From Citrobacter amalonaticus (GTDB lineage: Bacteria > Pseudomonadota > Gammaproteobacteria > Enterobacterales > Enterobacteriaceae), in NCBI GenBank assembly GCA_028994555.1, contig JARDVN010000001.1:3472001-3536000 (forward strand): DNA of 64,000 nucleotides, written 5' to 3'. The first letter of the stretch is position 1. The number at the start of each line of letters is the position of its first letter. A program made the translations under genes and the position numbers. The notes below the pieces were generated by a model, which saw only the letters and a program-made list of their open reading frames with translations, made no database searches and had not been told where the DNA came from. Below are positions 49,405-57,339 of the stretch, piece by piece.

Positions 49405-50070
49405 TTAATTATTATATTGCTGTTTAATTATCGCTACATTTTTAGTGATCAGATCAATTAAACAATGGCGACTGGCGTCTTTATTTCCCGCCGCCATCGC
49501 CTTCAGCAATTCCTGATAATGCCCGACGTTGTGTTGATAAGCGTCATGCTTCGCCCGGTCATAGAGAAAATGCAGGCTCGGCCCCATGCGCACCCAAAGC
49601 TGTTCGATCATTTCGACCAGCGTGGGCATATTAGCAAACTGATAGATTTTGAAGCGCAACGCCCGGTTCGCCAGCAACCGATCCTCTACTGTACCGCTCT
49701 CGTGGGCCTGCTGATAGTCCGCCAGAAGCGCATGCAGAATCTCCATCCGTTCCGGCGTGATCTCGCCCGCCGCCATCATTACCGCCATGCCTTCCAGTTC
49801 GCAGCGGATGTGAATAATCTCACTCAAACGCGCCATCGGGATATCCGGAACCATAAACGCCTGCGCGGGCGCGATAGCCAGTGCACTCGCGGAGACCAGC
49901 CGTAGCAACGCTTCCCGAACCGGAGTGATACTGATCCCCAACTCCTGCGCGATATTTTTGGTGATAAGCCTGGCCCCGGGGCGTAACGCGCCAATGCTTA
50001 ATTTGTCTTTTAATCCTCTCTCAACTTGTGTGGTCAAACTTATATGTTGCGTTTTTTCCATACCAGGCAT
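49405..50070 (-). CDS. mcbR: GntR/FadR-family regulator McbR
   Basis: 221 residues, as in E. coli McbR. Winged-helix HTH at about 15-75 (LSIGALRPGARLITKNIAQELGISITPVREALLRL) and a FadR-type C-terminal helical domain. E. coli McbR affects biofilm mucoidy (colanic acid) and mcbA. Start at MPGMEKTQ (50070), matching the E. coli start; IS1 is inserted about 155 bases upstream and could change its expression. Intact. Confidence 0.9.
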   Translation of the reverse strand: MPGMEKTQHISLTTQVERGLKDKLSIGALRPGARLITKNIAQELGISITPVREALLRLVSASALAIAPAQAFMVPDIPMARLSEIIHIRCELEGMAVMMAAGEITPERMEILHALLADYQQAHESGTVEDRLLANRALRFKIYQFANMPTLVEMIEQLWVRMGPSLHFLYDRAKHDAYQHNVGHYQELLKAMAAGNKDASRHCLIDLITKNVAIIKQQYNN

Positions 50071-50239
50071 TCTGTTTCTTCACCTCATAACATTGCCAAT
50101 TGCAATTAAGCGAATACGCCTAATTGATTTAAATATCGCCTGGTTTAAAAATGTAAAATACAAAGAACGCAAATTTTCCCGCGTTTTATTAACAGCGCCG
50201 ACGGGGTTATTCGTCGGTTACGCGGGTAATGACTCCAAC

Positions 50240-50743
50240 TTATTGATAGTGTTTTATGTTCAGATAATGCCCGATGACTTTGTCATGCAGCTCCACCGAT
50301 TTTGAGAACGACAGCGACTTCCGTCCCAGCCGTGCCAGGTGCTGCCTCAGATTCAGGTTATGCCGCTCAATTCGCTGCGTATATCGCTTGCTGATTACGT
50401 GCAGCTTTCCCTTCAGGCGGGATTCATACAGCGGCCAGCCATCCGTCATCCATATCACCACGTCAAAGGGTGACAGCAGGCTCATAAGACGCCCCAGCGT
50501 CGCCATAGTGCGTTCACCGAATACGTGCGCAACAACCGTCTTCCGGAGCCTGTCATACGCGTAAAACAGCCAGCGCTGGCGCGATTTAGCCCCGACATAG
50601 CCCCACTGTTCGTCCATTTCCGCGCAGACGATGACGTCACTGCCCGGCTGTATGCGCGAGGTTACCGACTGCGGCCTGAGTTTTTTAAGTGACGTAAAAT
50701 CGTGTTGAGGCCAACGCCCATAATGCGGGCAGTTGCCCGGCAT
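50240..50743 (-). CDS. insB: IS1 InsB transposase part
   Basis: 167 residues, catalytic half of the IS1 transposase (DDE-like; opens [25 protein letters not shown]). Functional transposase is InsAB', made by -1 ribosomal slippage at the A6C run (plus-strand T6 50681-50686) where insA and insB overlap. The frame change here is programmed, not an error. Confidence 0.97.
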
Positions 50744-50937
50744 CCAACGCCATTCATGGCCATATCAATGATTTTCTGGTGCGTACCGGGTTGAGAAGCG
50801 GTGTAAGTGAACTGCAGTTGCCATGTTTTACGGCAGTGAGAGCAGAGATAGCGCTGATGTCCGGCGGTGCTTTTGCCGTTACGCACCACCCCGTCAGTAG
50901 CTGAACAGGAGGGACAGCTGATAGAAACAGAAGCCAC
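50662..50937 (-). CDS. insA: IS1 InsA protein
   Basis: 91 residues: zinc finger CPSC...CSHC (about 8-36) and HTH; binds IS1 ends and represses transposition. It is upstream of and overlaps insB, as usual. Confidence 0.97.
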
Positions 50938-51082
50938 TGGAGCACCTCAAAAACACCATCATACACTAAATCAGTAAGTTGGCAGCATCACCGGTTACGC
51001 GGTGATATATACCCTGAATAATTAAAGCTGGAATTTAGAATTTTGCCCATTTTTTATGGCGGCTTTCGCCGCCAGCTTTTGC

Positions 51083-52120
51083 TTATACGTCATCGGCGAG
51101 ACGTATCACCACTTTACCAAAGTTTTTACCGGTCAGCAGGCCGATAAAGGTTTGCGGCGCGTTCTCCAGTCCATCGGTGATCTGCTCGCGGTAGTGGATT
51201 TTGCCCTCTTTCACCCAGCGCCCCATTTCTTGCTGGAACTCGTGAATGCGGTGTCCGTAGTCCTGGCCGATGATAAACCCTTGCATCCGGATCCGTTTTT
51301 TCAGCAGGGTCGCCATCAGTAATGGCAGCCTGTCGGGACCCGCCGGCAAGTCTGTCGCGTTATAACCGCTGACCAGACCACAAAGCGGGATCCGCGCCGA
51401 GGTGTTCAGTAGCGGTAGTACGGCATCAAACACTTTCCCGCCCACGTTTTCATAGTAGACGTCAATGCCTTGCGGACAGGCTTTCGCCAGTTGTTCGGCA
51501 AAGTCGCTGGCATGGTGATCCAGACAAACATCGAAGCCCAGCACGTCGGTGGCATGACGGCATTTTTCCGCACCGCCCGCAACGCCCACCACGCGACACC
51601 CCTTCAGTTTGCCAATTTGCCCAACCGTTGCGCCCACTGGCCCCGTTGCGGCCGCCACCACCAGCGTCTCGCCCTCTTTTGGCTGACCGATGTCCAGCAA
51701 ACCCATATAGGCGGTGAATCCTGGCATCCCCAGTACGCCGAGCGCCCACGACGGATTTTCAGGATTTTCTCCGAGCTTCACCAGCCCCGTGCCGTCGGAA
51801 ATATCGTAATCCTGCCAGCCGCTGTAACTCAGCACCCATTCACCCGGTTTATAATCAGGATGATTTGACGCCACCACACGGCTGACGGTGCCGCCCACCA
51901 TCACCCCGCCAATCTCAACCGGCGGCGAATATGACGGTTCATCACTCATGCGTCCGCGCATATAGGGGTCGAGCGACAGATAAAGGGTGCGCAGTAACAC
52001 CTGACCTTCCCCAGGGGTGGCGACATCGTCTTCTTCCAGACGGAAATTATCCACTACCGGTGCGCCATGGGGCCGGGATGTTAACACCCAGCGACGGTTA
52101 CGGTCTGTTTGTTGAGCCAT
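51083..52120 (-). CDS. curA: NADPH-dependent curcumin/dihydrocurcumin reductase
   Basis: 345 residues, E. coli CurA length. Medium-chain reductase (zinc-independent leukotriene B4 dehydrogenase-like). NADPH site ATGPVGATVGQIGKLKGCRVVG (residues about 155-176) and substrate-region LSLDPYMRGRMSDEPSY are visible. ATG 52120 (AGGAG) is used; the in-frame 52144 adds eight residues. Intact. Confidence 0.93.
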   Translation of the reverse strand: MAQQTDRNRRWVLTSRPHGAPVVDNFRLEEDDVATPGEGQVLLRTLYLSLDPYMRGRMSDEPSYSPPVEIGGVMVGGTVSRVVASNHPDYKPGEWVLSYSGWQDYDISDGTGLVKLGENPENPSWALGVLGMPGFTAYMGLLDIGQPKEGETLVVAAATGPVGATVGQIGKLKGCRVVGVAGGAEKCRHATDVLGFDVCLDHHASDFAEQLAKACPQGIDVYYENVGGKVFDAVLPLLNTSARIPLCGLVSGYNATDLPAGPDRLPLLMATLLKKRIRMQGFIIGQDYGHRIHEFQQEMGRWVKEGKIHYREQITDGLENAPQTFIGLLTGKNFGKVVIRLADDV

Positions 52121-52177
52121 GATGTTCTCCTCTGCTTTTGGCATGAATCCATCAATAGTAGCAGGCCGCGGCGGTCA

Positions 52178-52753
52178 TTAGCTTCCGGCCAGGTTTAAGC
52201 GCACAACGAGGTAAACGCAAGGTTGCGTCGTTTCATTGATAAAACGACAGTCATTCGGCGGCCCCAGTTCCAGGCAATCTCCCGCCTTCATCTCGTGGCG
52301 CGTATCACCTTCAACGAATACCAGTTCGCCCTGTTGCAGCCAGATCAATTGCCGGGCCTGCACATACGATGAGGCAGGCATCGGGATATTGCTGCCTGCC
52401 GGCAATTCAATCTGCACCAGATCGATTGGCAGATCGCTGCGCGGTGAAACATGGCGACGCAGATAGTGAGTTTGCGGATCATGCCAGACGGGCTGATCGG
52501 CGAAGCGGGACAGCTTACCCTCCTGCATTTCAGCGCGGGCAATCAGCGTGGACATACTGATGCCAAATGCCCCTGATAATCTGCCGAGCAGCGTCGCCGT
52601 TGGGCTGCTCTCTGCGCGTTCGATTTTGTGGATCATCGCGCGCGACACGCCCGCCCGCTCCGCCAGTTCGGTGAGCGACCAGCCACGGGATTCGCGTTCA
52701 ATGCGAATTCTTGCACTGATCCGTTGATTTATGCTGTCTTCAATAGTATTCAT
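52178..52753 (-). CDS. XRE-family regulator with cupin domain
   Basis: 191 residues. HTH about 12-65 (RIERESRGWSLTELAERAGVSRAMIHKIERAESSP) and a C-terminal cupin (about 110-185; LPAGSNIPMPASSYVQARQ, GELVFVEGDTRHEMKAGDCLELGPPN). Such proteins sense a small molecule in the cupin. Divergent from mnaT with 37 bases between starts, so it probably controls mnaT-ydcZ. I do not recall it between mnaT and curA in E. coli, and it is not YdcN (SutR). Ligand unknown. Confidence 0.75.
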   Translation of the reverse strand: MNTIEDSINQRISARIRIERESRGWSLTELAERAGVSRAMIHKIERAESSPTATLLGRLSGAFGISMSTLIARAEMQEGKLSRFADQPVWHDPQTHYLRRHVSPRSDLPIDLVQIELPAGSNIPMPASSYVQARQLIWLQQGELVFVEGDTRHEMKAGDCLELGPPNDCRFINETTQPCVYLVVRLNLAGS

Positions 52754-52790
52754 ATCGTAATACTATAGTGTACACCGCCTGAGGTTCAAC

Positions 52791-53309
52791 ATGTCTATTC
52801 GATTCGCCAGCAAAGAGGACTGCGCCGCCATCGCAGAGATCTATAACCATGCGGTGCTGCATACGGCGGCCATCTGGAACGACCAGACGGTCGATACCGA
52901 TAACCGCATCGCATGGTATGAGGCGCGACAGGCGCTGGGTTATCCGGTACTGGTGAGCGTGGAAGGTGACGTTGTCACGGGCTATGCCTCTTTTGGCGAC
53001 TGGCGCAACTTTGATGGCTTTCGCCATACGGTCGAACATTCGGTGTATGTCCATCCGGATCATCAGGGGAAAGGTCTGGGACGACAGTTACTCAGCCGGT
53101 TAATTGAAGAAGCTCGCCGCTGTGGTAAACATGTAATGGTTGCCGGTATCGAATCGCAGAACCACGCCTCATTGCATTTACATGAAACGCTCGGGTTTCA
53201 CACCACTGCACAGATGCCGCAGGTTGGAACCAAGTTTGGCCGCTGGCTGGATTTGACCTTTATGCAGCTACAGCTTGACGATCGCAATGAACCGGATGCA
53301 CGCGGATGA
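52791..53309 (+). CDS. mnaT: L-amino acid N-acyltransferase MnaT
   Basis: 172 residues. GNAT acetyltransferase (formerly YncA); acetyl-CoA loop HQGKGLGRQLLSRLIEEA near residues 87-104, with ASLHLHETLGFH near 126. Acylates L-methionine and its sulfoxide/sulfone and detoxifies methionine analogues such as sulfoximine. Overlaps ydcZ by 4 bases (ATGA), so the two are one transcript. Intact. Confidence 0.9.
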   Translation: MSIRFASKEDCAAIAEIYNHAVLHTAAIWNDQTVDTDNRIAWYEARQALGYPVLVSVEGDVVTGYASFGDWRNFDGFRHTVEHSVYVHPDHQGKGLGRQLLSRLIEEARRCGKHVMVAGIESQNHASLHLHETLGFHTTAQMPQVGTKFGRWLDLTFMQLQLDDRNEPDARG

Positions 53310-53755
53310 ACCAGTCACTCACCCTCGCCTTTTTGATCGCCGCCGGTATCGGTCTGGTGGTGCAAAACACCCTGATGGTTCGCATTACGCAAACTTCATC
53401 GACCATCCTGATCGCCATGTTGCTGAACTCGCTGGTCGGGATTGTCCTGTTTGTCAGTATTCTTTGGTTCAAACAGGGAATGGCGGGATTTGGTGAACTC
53501 GTTGCCAGCGTGCGCTGGTGGACGCTGATTCCGGGTCTGCTGGGCTCGTTTTTCGTCTTTGCCAGCATCAGCGGCTATCAACATGTCGGTGCGGCAACAA
53601 CAATTGCGGTACTGGTCGCCAGTCAGCTCATTGGCGGTCTCGCGCTGGATATTTTGCGCAGTCATGGTGTGCCGCTCAGAGCCCTCATCGGCCCGGTTTG
53701 CGGCGCAGTGATGCTGGTGGTCGGCGCCTGGCTGGTGGCCAGACGCCAGTTTTGA
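53306..53755 (+). CDS. ydcZ: DMT-like inner membrane protein YdcZ
   Basis: 149 residues, DUF606 family of four to five transmembrane helices (VLLAMLLNSLVGIVLFVSILWF-like, LLGSFFVFASISGY). Two such small proteins often pair. Function unknown. Coupled to mnaT. Intact. Confidence 0.88.
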   Translation: MNQSLTLAFLIAAGIGLVVQNTLMVRITQTSSTILIAMLLNSLVGIVLFVSILWFKQGMAGFGELVASVRWWTLIPGLLGSFFVFASISGYQHVGAATTIAVLVASQLIGGLALDILRSHGVPLRALIGPVCGAVMLVVGAWLVARRQF

Positions 53756-53756
53756 A

Positions 53757-53925
53757 CGCCTGATGGCGCTACGCTTATCAGGCCTACACACCCCCATACC
53801 CGTAGGCCGGATAAGCATAGCGTCATCCGACACATCACTTCCCCGTAGGCCGGATAAGCATAGCGTCATCCGGCACATCACTTCCCCGTAGGCCGGATAA
53901 GCGCAGCGTCATCCGGCACACTGCA
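53757..53925. repeat. REP cluster with a 43-bp tandem repeat, three copies
   Basis: After a first inverted REP (about 53757-53789), the unit beginning cgtaggccggataagc starts at 53801, 53844 and 53887, exactly 43 bases apart, each ending in a catccg[a/g]cac motif and cacttcc. The copies differ at only a few positions. Not CRISPR: no spacers. Confidence 0.9.
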
Positions 53926-53931
53926 CCAAAA

Positions 53932-54165
53932 TTAAAGGATCGTGCCGCCTTTTGTGAGTTGTTCTCGACGCGCTTCCATATCTTCCTTATGCTGACGACC
54001 GTGATGCGCGATAGCCGTTCTTAAGCGCTGCTGCTGCGTGTAGCGGTCTTCACGGCTTAGCTGCGCATCATCGCTCAGGGCGACCAGCAGCTCGTTCATA
54101 TGGGTGATGACGCCCTCATCAATAGCGGCATCGACACGGGCGCTGACCTCATCCAGGTGCGACAT
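53932..54165 (-). CDS. ydcY: DUF2526 protein YdcY
   Basis: 77 residues, as E. coli YdcY: MSHLDEVSARVDAAIDEGVI, highly helical and charged. Function unknown. In E. coli it lies between ortT and ydcZ; here the binding protein and srfABC lie on the ortT side. Intact. Confidence 0.88.
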   Translation of the reverse strand: MSHLDEVSARVDAAIDEGVITHMNELLVALSDDAQLSREDRYTQQQRLRTAIAHHGRQHKEDMEARREQLTKGGTIL

Positions 54166-54174
54166 AAAAACTCC

Positions 54175-55773
54175 TTAATTCAGTTTTGCTTTTGAAAAAT
54201 CACTGCCCATCAGGCTGACGCTGTAACCGGTCACGTTGCTGCGCGTGGCGTAAAACGTTTTGCCATTGGCGAGAGCGATCCACGGCGCCTGTTGATAATA
54301 GATCTCCTGCGCCTGCTGGTAGAGTTTCACACGCTCTTCCGGTTTACTGACCAGCTTCGCTTTCTGGACCAGTGAATCATACTCTTTATCACACCAGCGT
54401 GCGGCATTCGATCCGGTTTTGATGCTGTTGCAACCCAGCAGGACATCCGCGAAGTTGTCCGGATCGCCGTTATCCGACATCCAGCCAAACAGCGCACTGT
54501 CATGTTCACCTTTACGCATCCCGGAAAGGTATTCGCCCCACTCGTAAGAGACAATCTTCGCCTTAACGCCCACTTTTGCCCAGTCGCTTTGGATCATCTC
54601 GGCAATGCGTCGCGAGTTGGGGTTATACGGACGCTGTACCGGCATCGACCAGAGGGTGACTTCAAACCCATTTTCCTGCCCGGCCTGTTTCAGCAGTTCT
54701 TTCGCTTTCTCCGGGTCGTAGGCGTAATCCTTCAGCTCCGGATTAAAACCCATCATATTCGGCGGGATCGGGGATTTCGCGACTTTCGCCGAATCGAGGA
54801 AAACAGCCTTCACAATGGCCTGTTTATCGGTGGCGTAGTTCAGCGCCTGACGAACCAGCACGTTATCAAAGGGTTTTTTCTCTGTATTGAAGGCCAGATA
54901 GCCCACGTTGAGCGCCTCAACGGCATGCAGCGTCAGGTCTTTGTTCTTCTTGATCTCGTCAAACTGCACCGGCGACGGCGCCGGGATAATCTGGCATTCA
55001 TTGGTTTGCAGTTTCGCCATCCGCGTCTGCACGTTAGGCGTGATGGCGAAGATCAGATGCTTTGTCGGCACCTCGCCATCCCAGTAATTCGGGTTTGCCA
55101 GATAGCGAATTTGCGAATCCTGCTTGTACTGCTGCAGAACGTACGGCCCGGTGCCAATCGGCCAGTTATCGACGTTTTCCGGCGTGCCTTTTTTCAGCAT
55201 CGCGTCGGCGTATTCCGCAGAGAGAATCGAGGCAAAATCCATTCCCCAGTCGGCGAGAAATGCCGCGTTTGGCTCGCTCAGCACAAACTGTACGTGGTAA
55301 TCATCGACCTTTTTCACCTCTTTAATCAGCTTATCGAAACCCACGTCGTTGAAATACTCATAGCTGCCCTGCGACACATTGTGGTACGGATGCGTGGCCT
55401 CTTTCTGGCGTAATACCGAGAAAATGACGTCATCGGCGTTAAAGTCGCGGGTCGGCTTGAAGAACTTGTTACTGTTGAACTTCACGCCCTGACGCAGCGT
55501 AAAGGTGTAGGTTTTGCCATCCTCTGAAATGGTCCAGTCCGTCGCCAGCGACGGCACCGGCGTGTTTTTTACCGGGTCGAAATTGATCAACCGGTTGTAC
55601 AGCACCTGGGAGCTGGCGACAAACGACGGGCCTGAGCTGGCAATTTGCGGGTTAAAAGATTCGGGTGAGGCTTCCGAGCAATAGACAAGGGTGTCGCTAT
55701 TGGCCGCAAGCGCTGCCCCGGTTGGTAACACCGCACTGAGCGCCAGTGCAAGCAGCGTTTTCCTTGTGGACAT
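54175..55773 (-). CDS. Periplasmic dipeptide-type ABC solute-binding protein (orphan)
   Basis: 532 residues, DppA/OppA (SBP family 5). Signal peptide about 1-23, family stretches LVYCSEASPESFNPQ and FKPTRDFNADDVIFSV near the N-terminus, and GWMSDNGDPDNFADVLLGC near the C-terminus, the latter close to DppA. No permease or ATPase genes are alongside, so it may feed a Dpp- or Sap-type transporter elsewhere. Begins 9 bases before ydcY on the same strand, so possibly co-transcribed. Ligand unknown. Intact. Confidence 0.85.
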   Translation of the reverse strand: MSTRKTLLALALSAVLPTGAALAANSDTLVYCSEASPESFNPQIASSGPSFVASSQVLYNRLINFDPVKNTPVPSLATDWTISEDGKTYTFTLRQGVKFNSNKFFKPTRDFNADDVIFSVLRQKEATHPYHNVSQGSYEYFNDVGFDKLIKEVKKVDDYHVQFVLSEPNAAFLADWGMDFASILSAEYADAMLKKGTPENVDNWPIGTGPYVLQQYKQDSQIRYLANPNYWDGEVPTKHLIFAITPNVQTRMAKLQTNECQIIPAPSPVQFDEIKKNKDLTLHAVEALNVGYLAFNTEKKPFDNVLVRQALNYATDKQAIVKAVFLDSAKVAKSPIPPNMMGFNPELKDYAYDPEKAKELLKQAGQENGFEVTLWSMPVQRPYNPNSRRIAEMIQSDWAKVGVKAKIVSYEWGEYLSGMRKGEHDSALFGWMSDNGDPDNFADVLLGCNSIKTGSNAARWCDKEYDSLVQKAKLVSKPEERVKLYQQAQEIYYQQAPWIALANGKTFYATRSNVTGYSVSLMGSDFSKAKLN

Positions 55774-56033
55774 GATATGAACCTTCTTCGTTATTATTGA
55801 GGGGGGTTATAGGAGCATAGATGAAGCAAACGGTTAAATAACAAATCCGTCTCAGGTTATGCGAATCCGCGCGTTTTTGTTGGATCTTTCGCCACAGAAT
55901 TTACGTTAAGTCTTTTCGAAAACGTCAACGCCTCTATGCCCTGAAAATTCACTCCTTTTTGCCTCTCTTCCACCGTTTGCCTGAGCCACTAACCCGTAAA
56001 GTAGATGGGTGAAAAAGTCTTAGGGACCTTATC

Positions 56034-57335
56034 GTGGCAAAAACACTCTTGCGCAGCGGCAATCTGGATGATTATCAGGCCGTCGGCGGTGGCGGCCAGG
56101 CCGTCTTTGATTCAGCACTACAAATTCGTGAAACGCTCCGCCTGCGTAAACAGCAGGCAATGGTGGATAGTCTCGCCATTCCCCAGCTTAACGACAGCGG
56201 CGATCGCGTTGACTGGTATTCTCCCGTTGAAGGGGATGCCATCGCGTGGAAAAACGCCGATGAGGAGACGCGCTTTCGCGCCCTGCGCTACCTCAGTGCG
56301 ACCCTGGAAAGCGCCGCCGCCCTGAGCCGCAAAAGTCTGCAATCCGGCAAAACGTCACTGCAACTGTTTGGTTCTCTGCTGGAAAAAGCCATTCAGTTCC
56401 CTGGGGAGAATCACGTCTTCCTCGTCGATGGAAAACCGGTCATCACCTTCTGGGGATTTATCCATCTTAATGAGAACATCCGCGAAGATGTGCTTGAGTG
56501 CCTGCGCATCCAGCAAGAACCTGAACCGCAAATTCTCATTTCGCCAGAACCTTTAGAAGAGCCGGTTCCTGAAGTGACGTTTGCCCAGGCAGATGAACCG
56601 CTGCTCTCCACGCCGGTCGCGCCGATCGGCGAGCCAGAACCCGTGATGCCACCGCAGCCGGTTCCCGTTATCACTGAAGAAAAAGTAACGCCTGCTCCGG
56701 CCAAACCGCCACGTCGCCTGCCGTTGTGGACTCTGCCCGTCGCTGCTGTCATCGTCGCCGCCATTGCCGCGCCGCTGCTGTGGAACTCACACACGCCAGC
56801 CATCGCAACGGAAGTCGTCAGCGCACCGCAACCGGATATGGCGCCTCTGCCAGCGCTGACTGTCGCGCTGCCGCTGCATCAGGCAGAGATCATTGCGCCA
56901 GTGAAAAAAGAGAAACCGGCCGATGAGCCGGTGGTGATTGCCGCGATCCCGAAAGACGCGCTGGTGATGGATGCAAATCAGATGAAAGCCGGCACCACGC
57001 GCTTTCTCAACGGCAACTGGCGCGTCATGGTCGACGTGAAAGATCCCGTCACCGGCAAAGCGCCCTCTCTGCGTTACCAGATTCAGAACAATAAAGGCAC
57101 GGCGCGCGTGGTTCACGGCGATAACATCGTCTGCCGCGCGGAGCTCTTCTCAGGACTGCATCAGAGCGGGGAATTAATGATTAAGAGTCGCGGCAATGCG
57201 CGCTGCACCGATGGTTCGCGTTATCCGATGCCGGAAATCACCTGTAAAGCCGGGGTCAATGATGTCGCGGTTTGTACCGCCCGCTTTGATGCGAAAGCCG
57301 CGATCCCGTTGACGTTCAAGAAGACAGGGGCCTGA
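56034..57335 (+). CDS. srfA: SrfA, membrane-anchored subunit of the SrfABC system
   Basis: 433 residues, starting at GTG 56034. Cytoplasmic N-terminal domain (about 1-150), an acidic proline-rich stretch (about 160-220), one transmembrane helix at about 229-248 (LPLWTLPVAAVIVAAIAAPLLW begins it; residues listed in part), and a C-terminal domain with four cysteines (about residues 365-422) that would be periplasmic and could form two disulfides. SrfA was first named as an SsrB-regulated Salmonella virulence factor; in other genera the srfABC products have been reported as toxins or secretion-associated. Mechanism unknown. Promoter lies within 55774-56033. Intact. Confidence 0.8.
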   Translation: MAKTLLRSGNLDDYQAVGGGGQAVFDSALQIRETLRLRKQQAMVDSLAIPQLNDSGDRVDWYSPVEGDAIAWKNADEETRFRALRYLSATLESAAALSRKSLQSGKTSLQLFGSLLEKAIQFPGENHVFLVDGKPVITFWGFIHLNENIREDVLECLRIQQEPEPQILISPEPLEEPVPEVTFAQADEPLLSTPVAPIGEPEPVMPPQPVPVITEEKVTPAPAKPPRRLPLWTLPVAAVIVAAIAAPLLWNSHTPAIATEVVSAPQPDMAPLPALTVALPLHQAEIIAPVKKEKPADEPVVIAAIPKDALVMDANQMKAGTTRFLNGNWRVMVDVKDPVTGKAPSLRYQIQNNKGTARVVHGDNIVCRAELFSGLHQSGELMIKSRGNARCTDGSRYPMPEITCKAGVNDVAVCTARFDAKAAIPLTFKKTGA

Positions 57336-57339
57336 TTTT

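Larger units (their letters stand above)
50216..51001 (-). mobile_element. IS1 with 9-bp target duplication
   Basis: The element is 50225-50992, exactly 768 bp, with terminal inverted repeats (ggtaatgactccaactt at left; taagttggcagcatcacc at right). It is flanked by identical ggttacgcg at 50216-50224 and 50993-51001, the 9-bp IS1 target duplication. Both ORFs are complete. The fresh duplication suggests recent insertion, into the mcbR-curA gap. Confidence 0.98.

Noticed and set aside
50681..50743. Frameshift between insA and insB
   Set aside because: IS1 makes InsAB' by programmed -1 slippage on A6C; this is normal.
53801..53925. CRISPR-like regular repeats (43-base period)
   Set aside because: The whole period is repeated, with no unique spacers, and the unit is a REP sequence.
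54502..55413. 303-residue plus-strand open frame
   Set aside because: Antisense shadow of the binding protein gene, with no motif.
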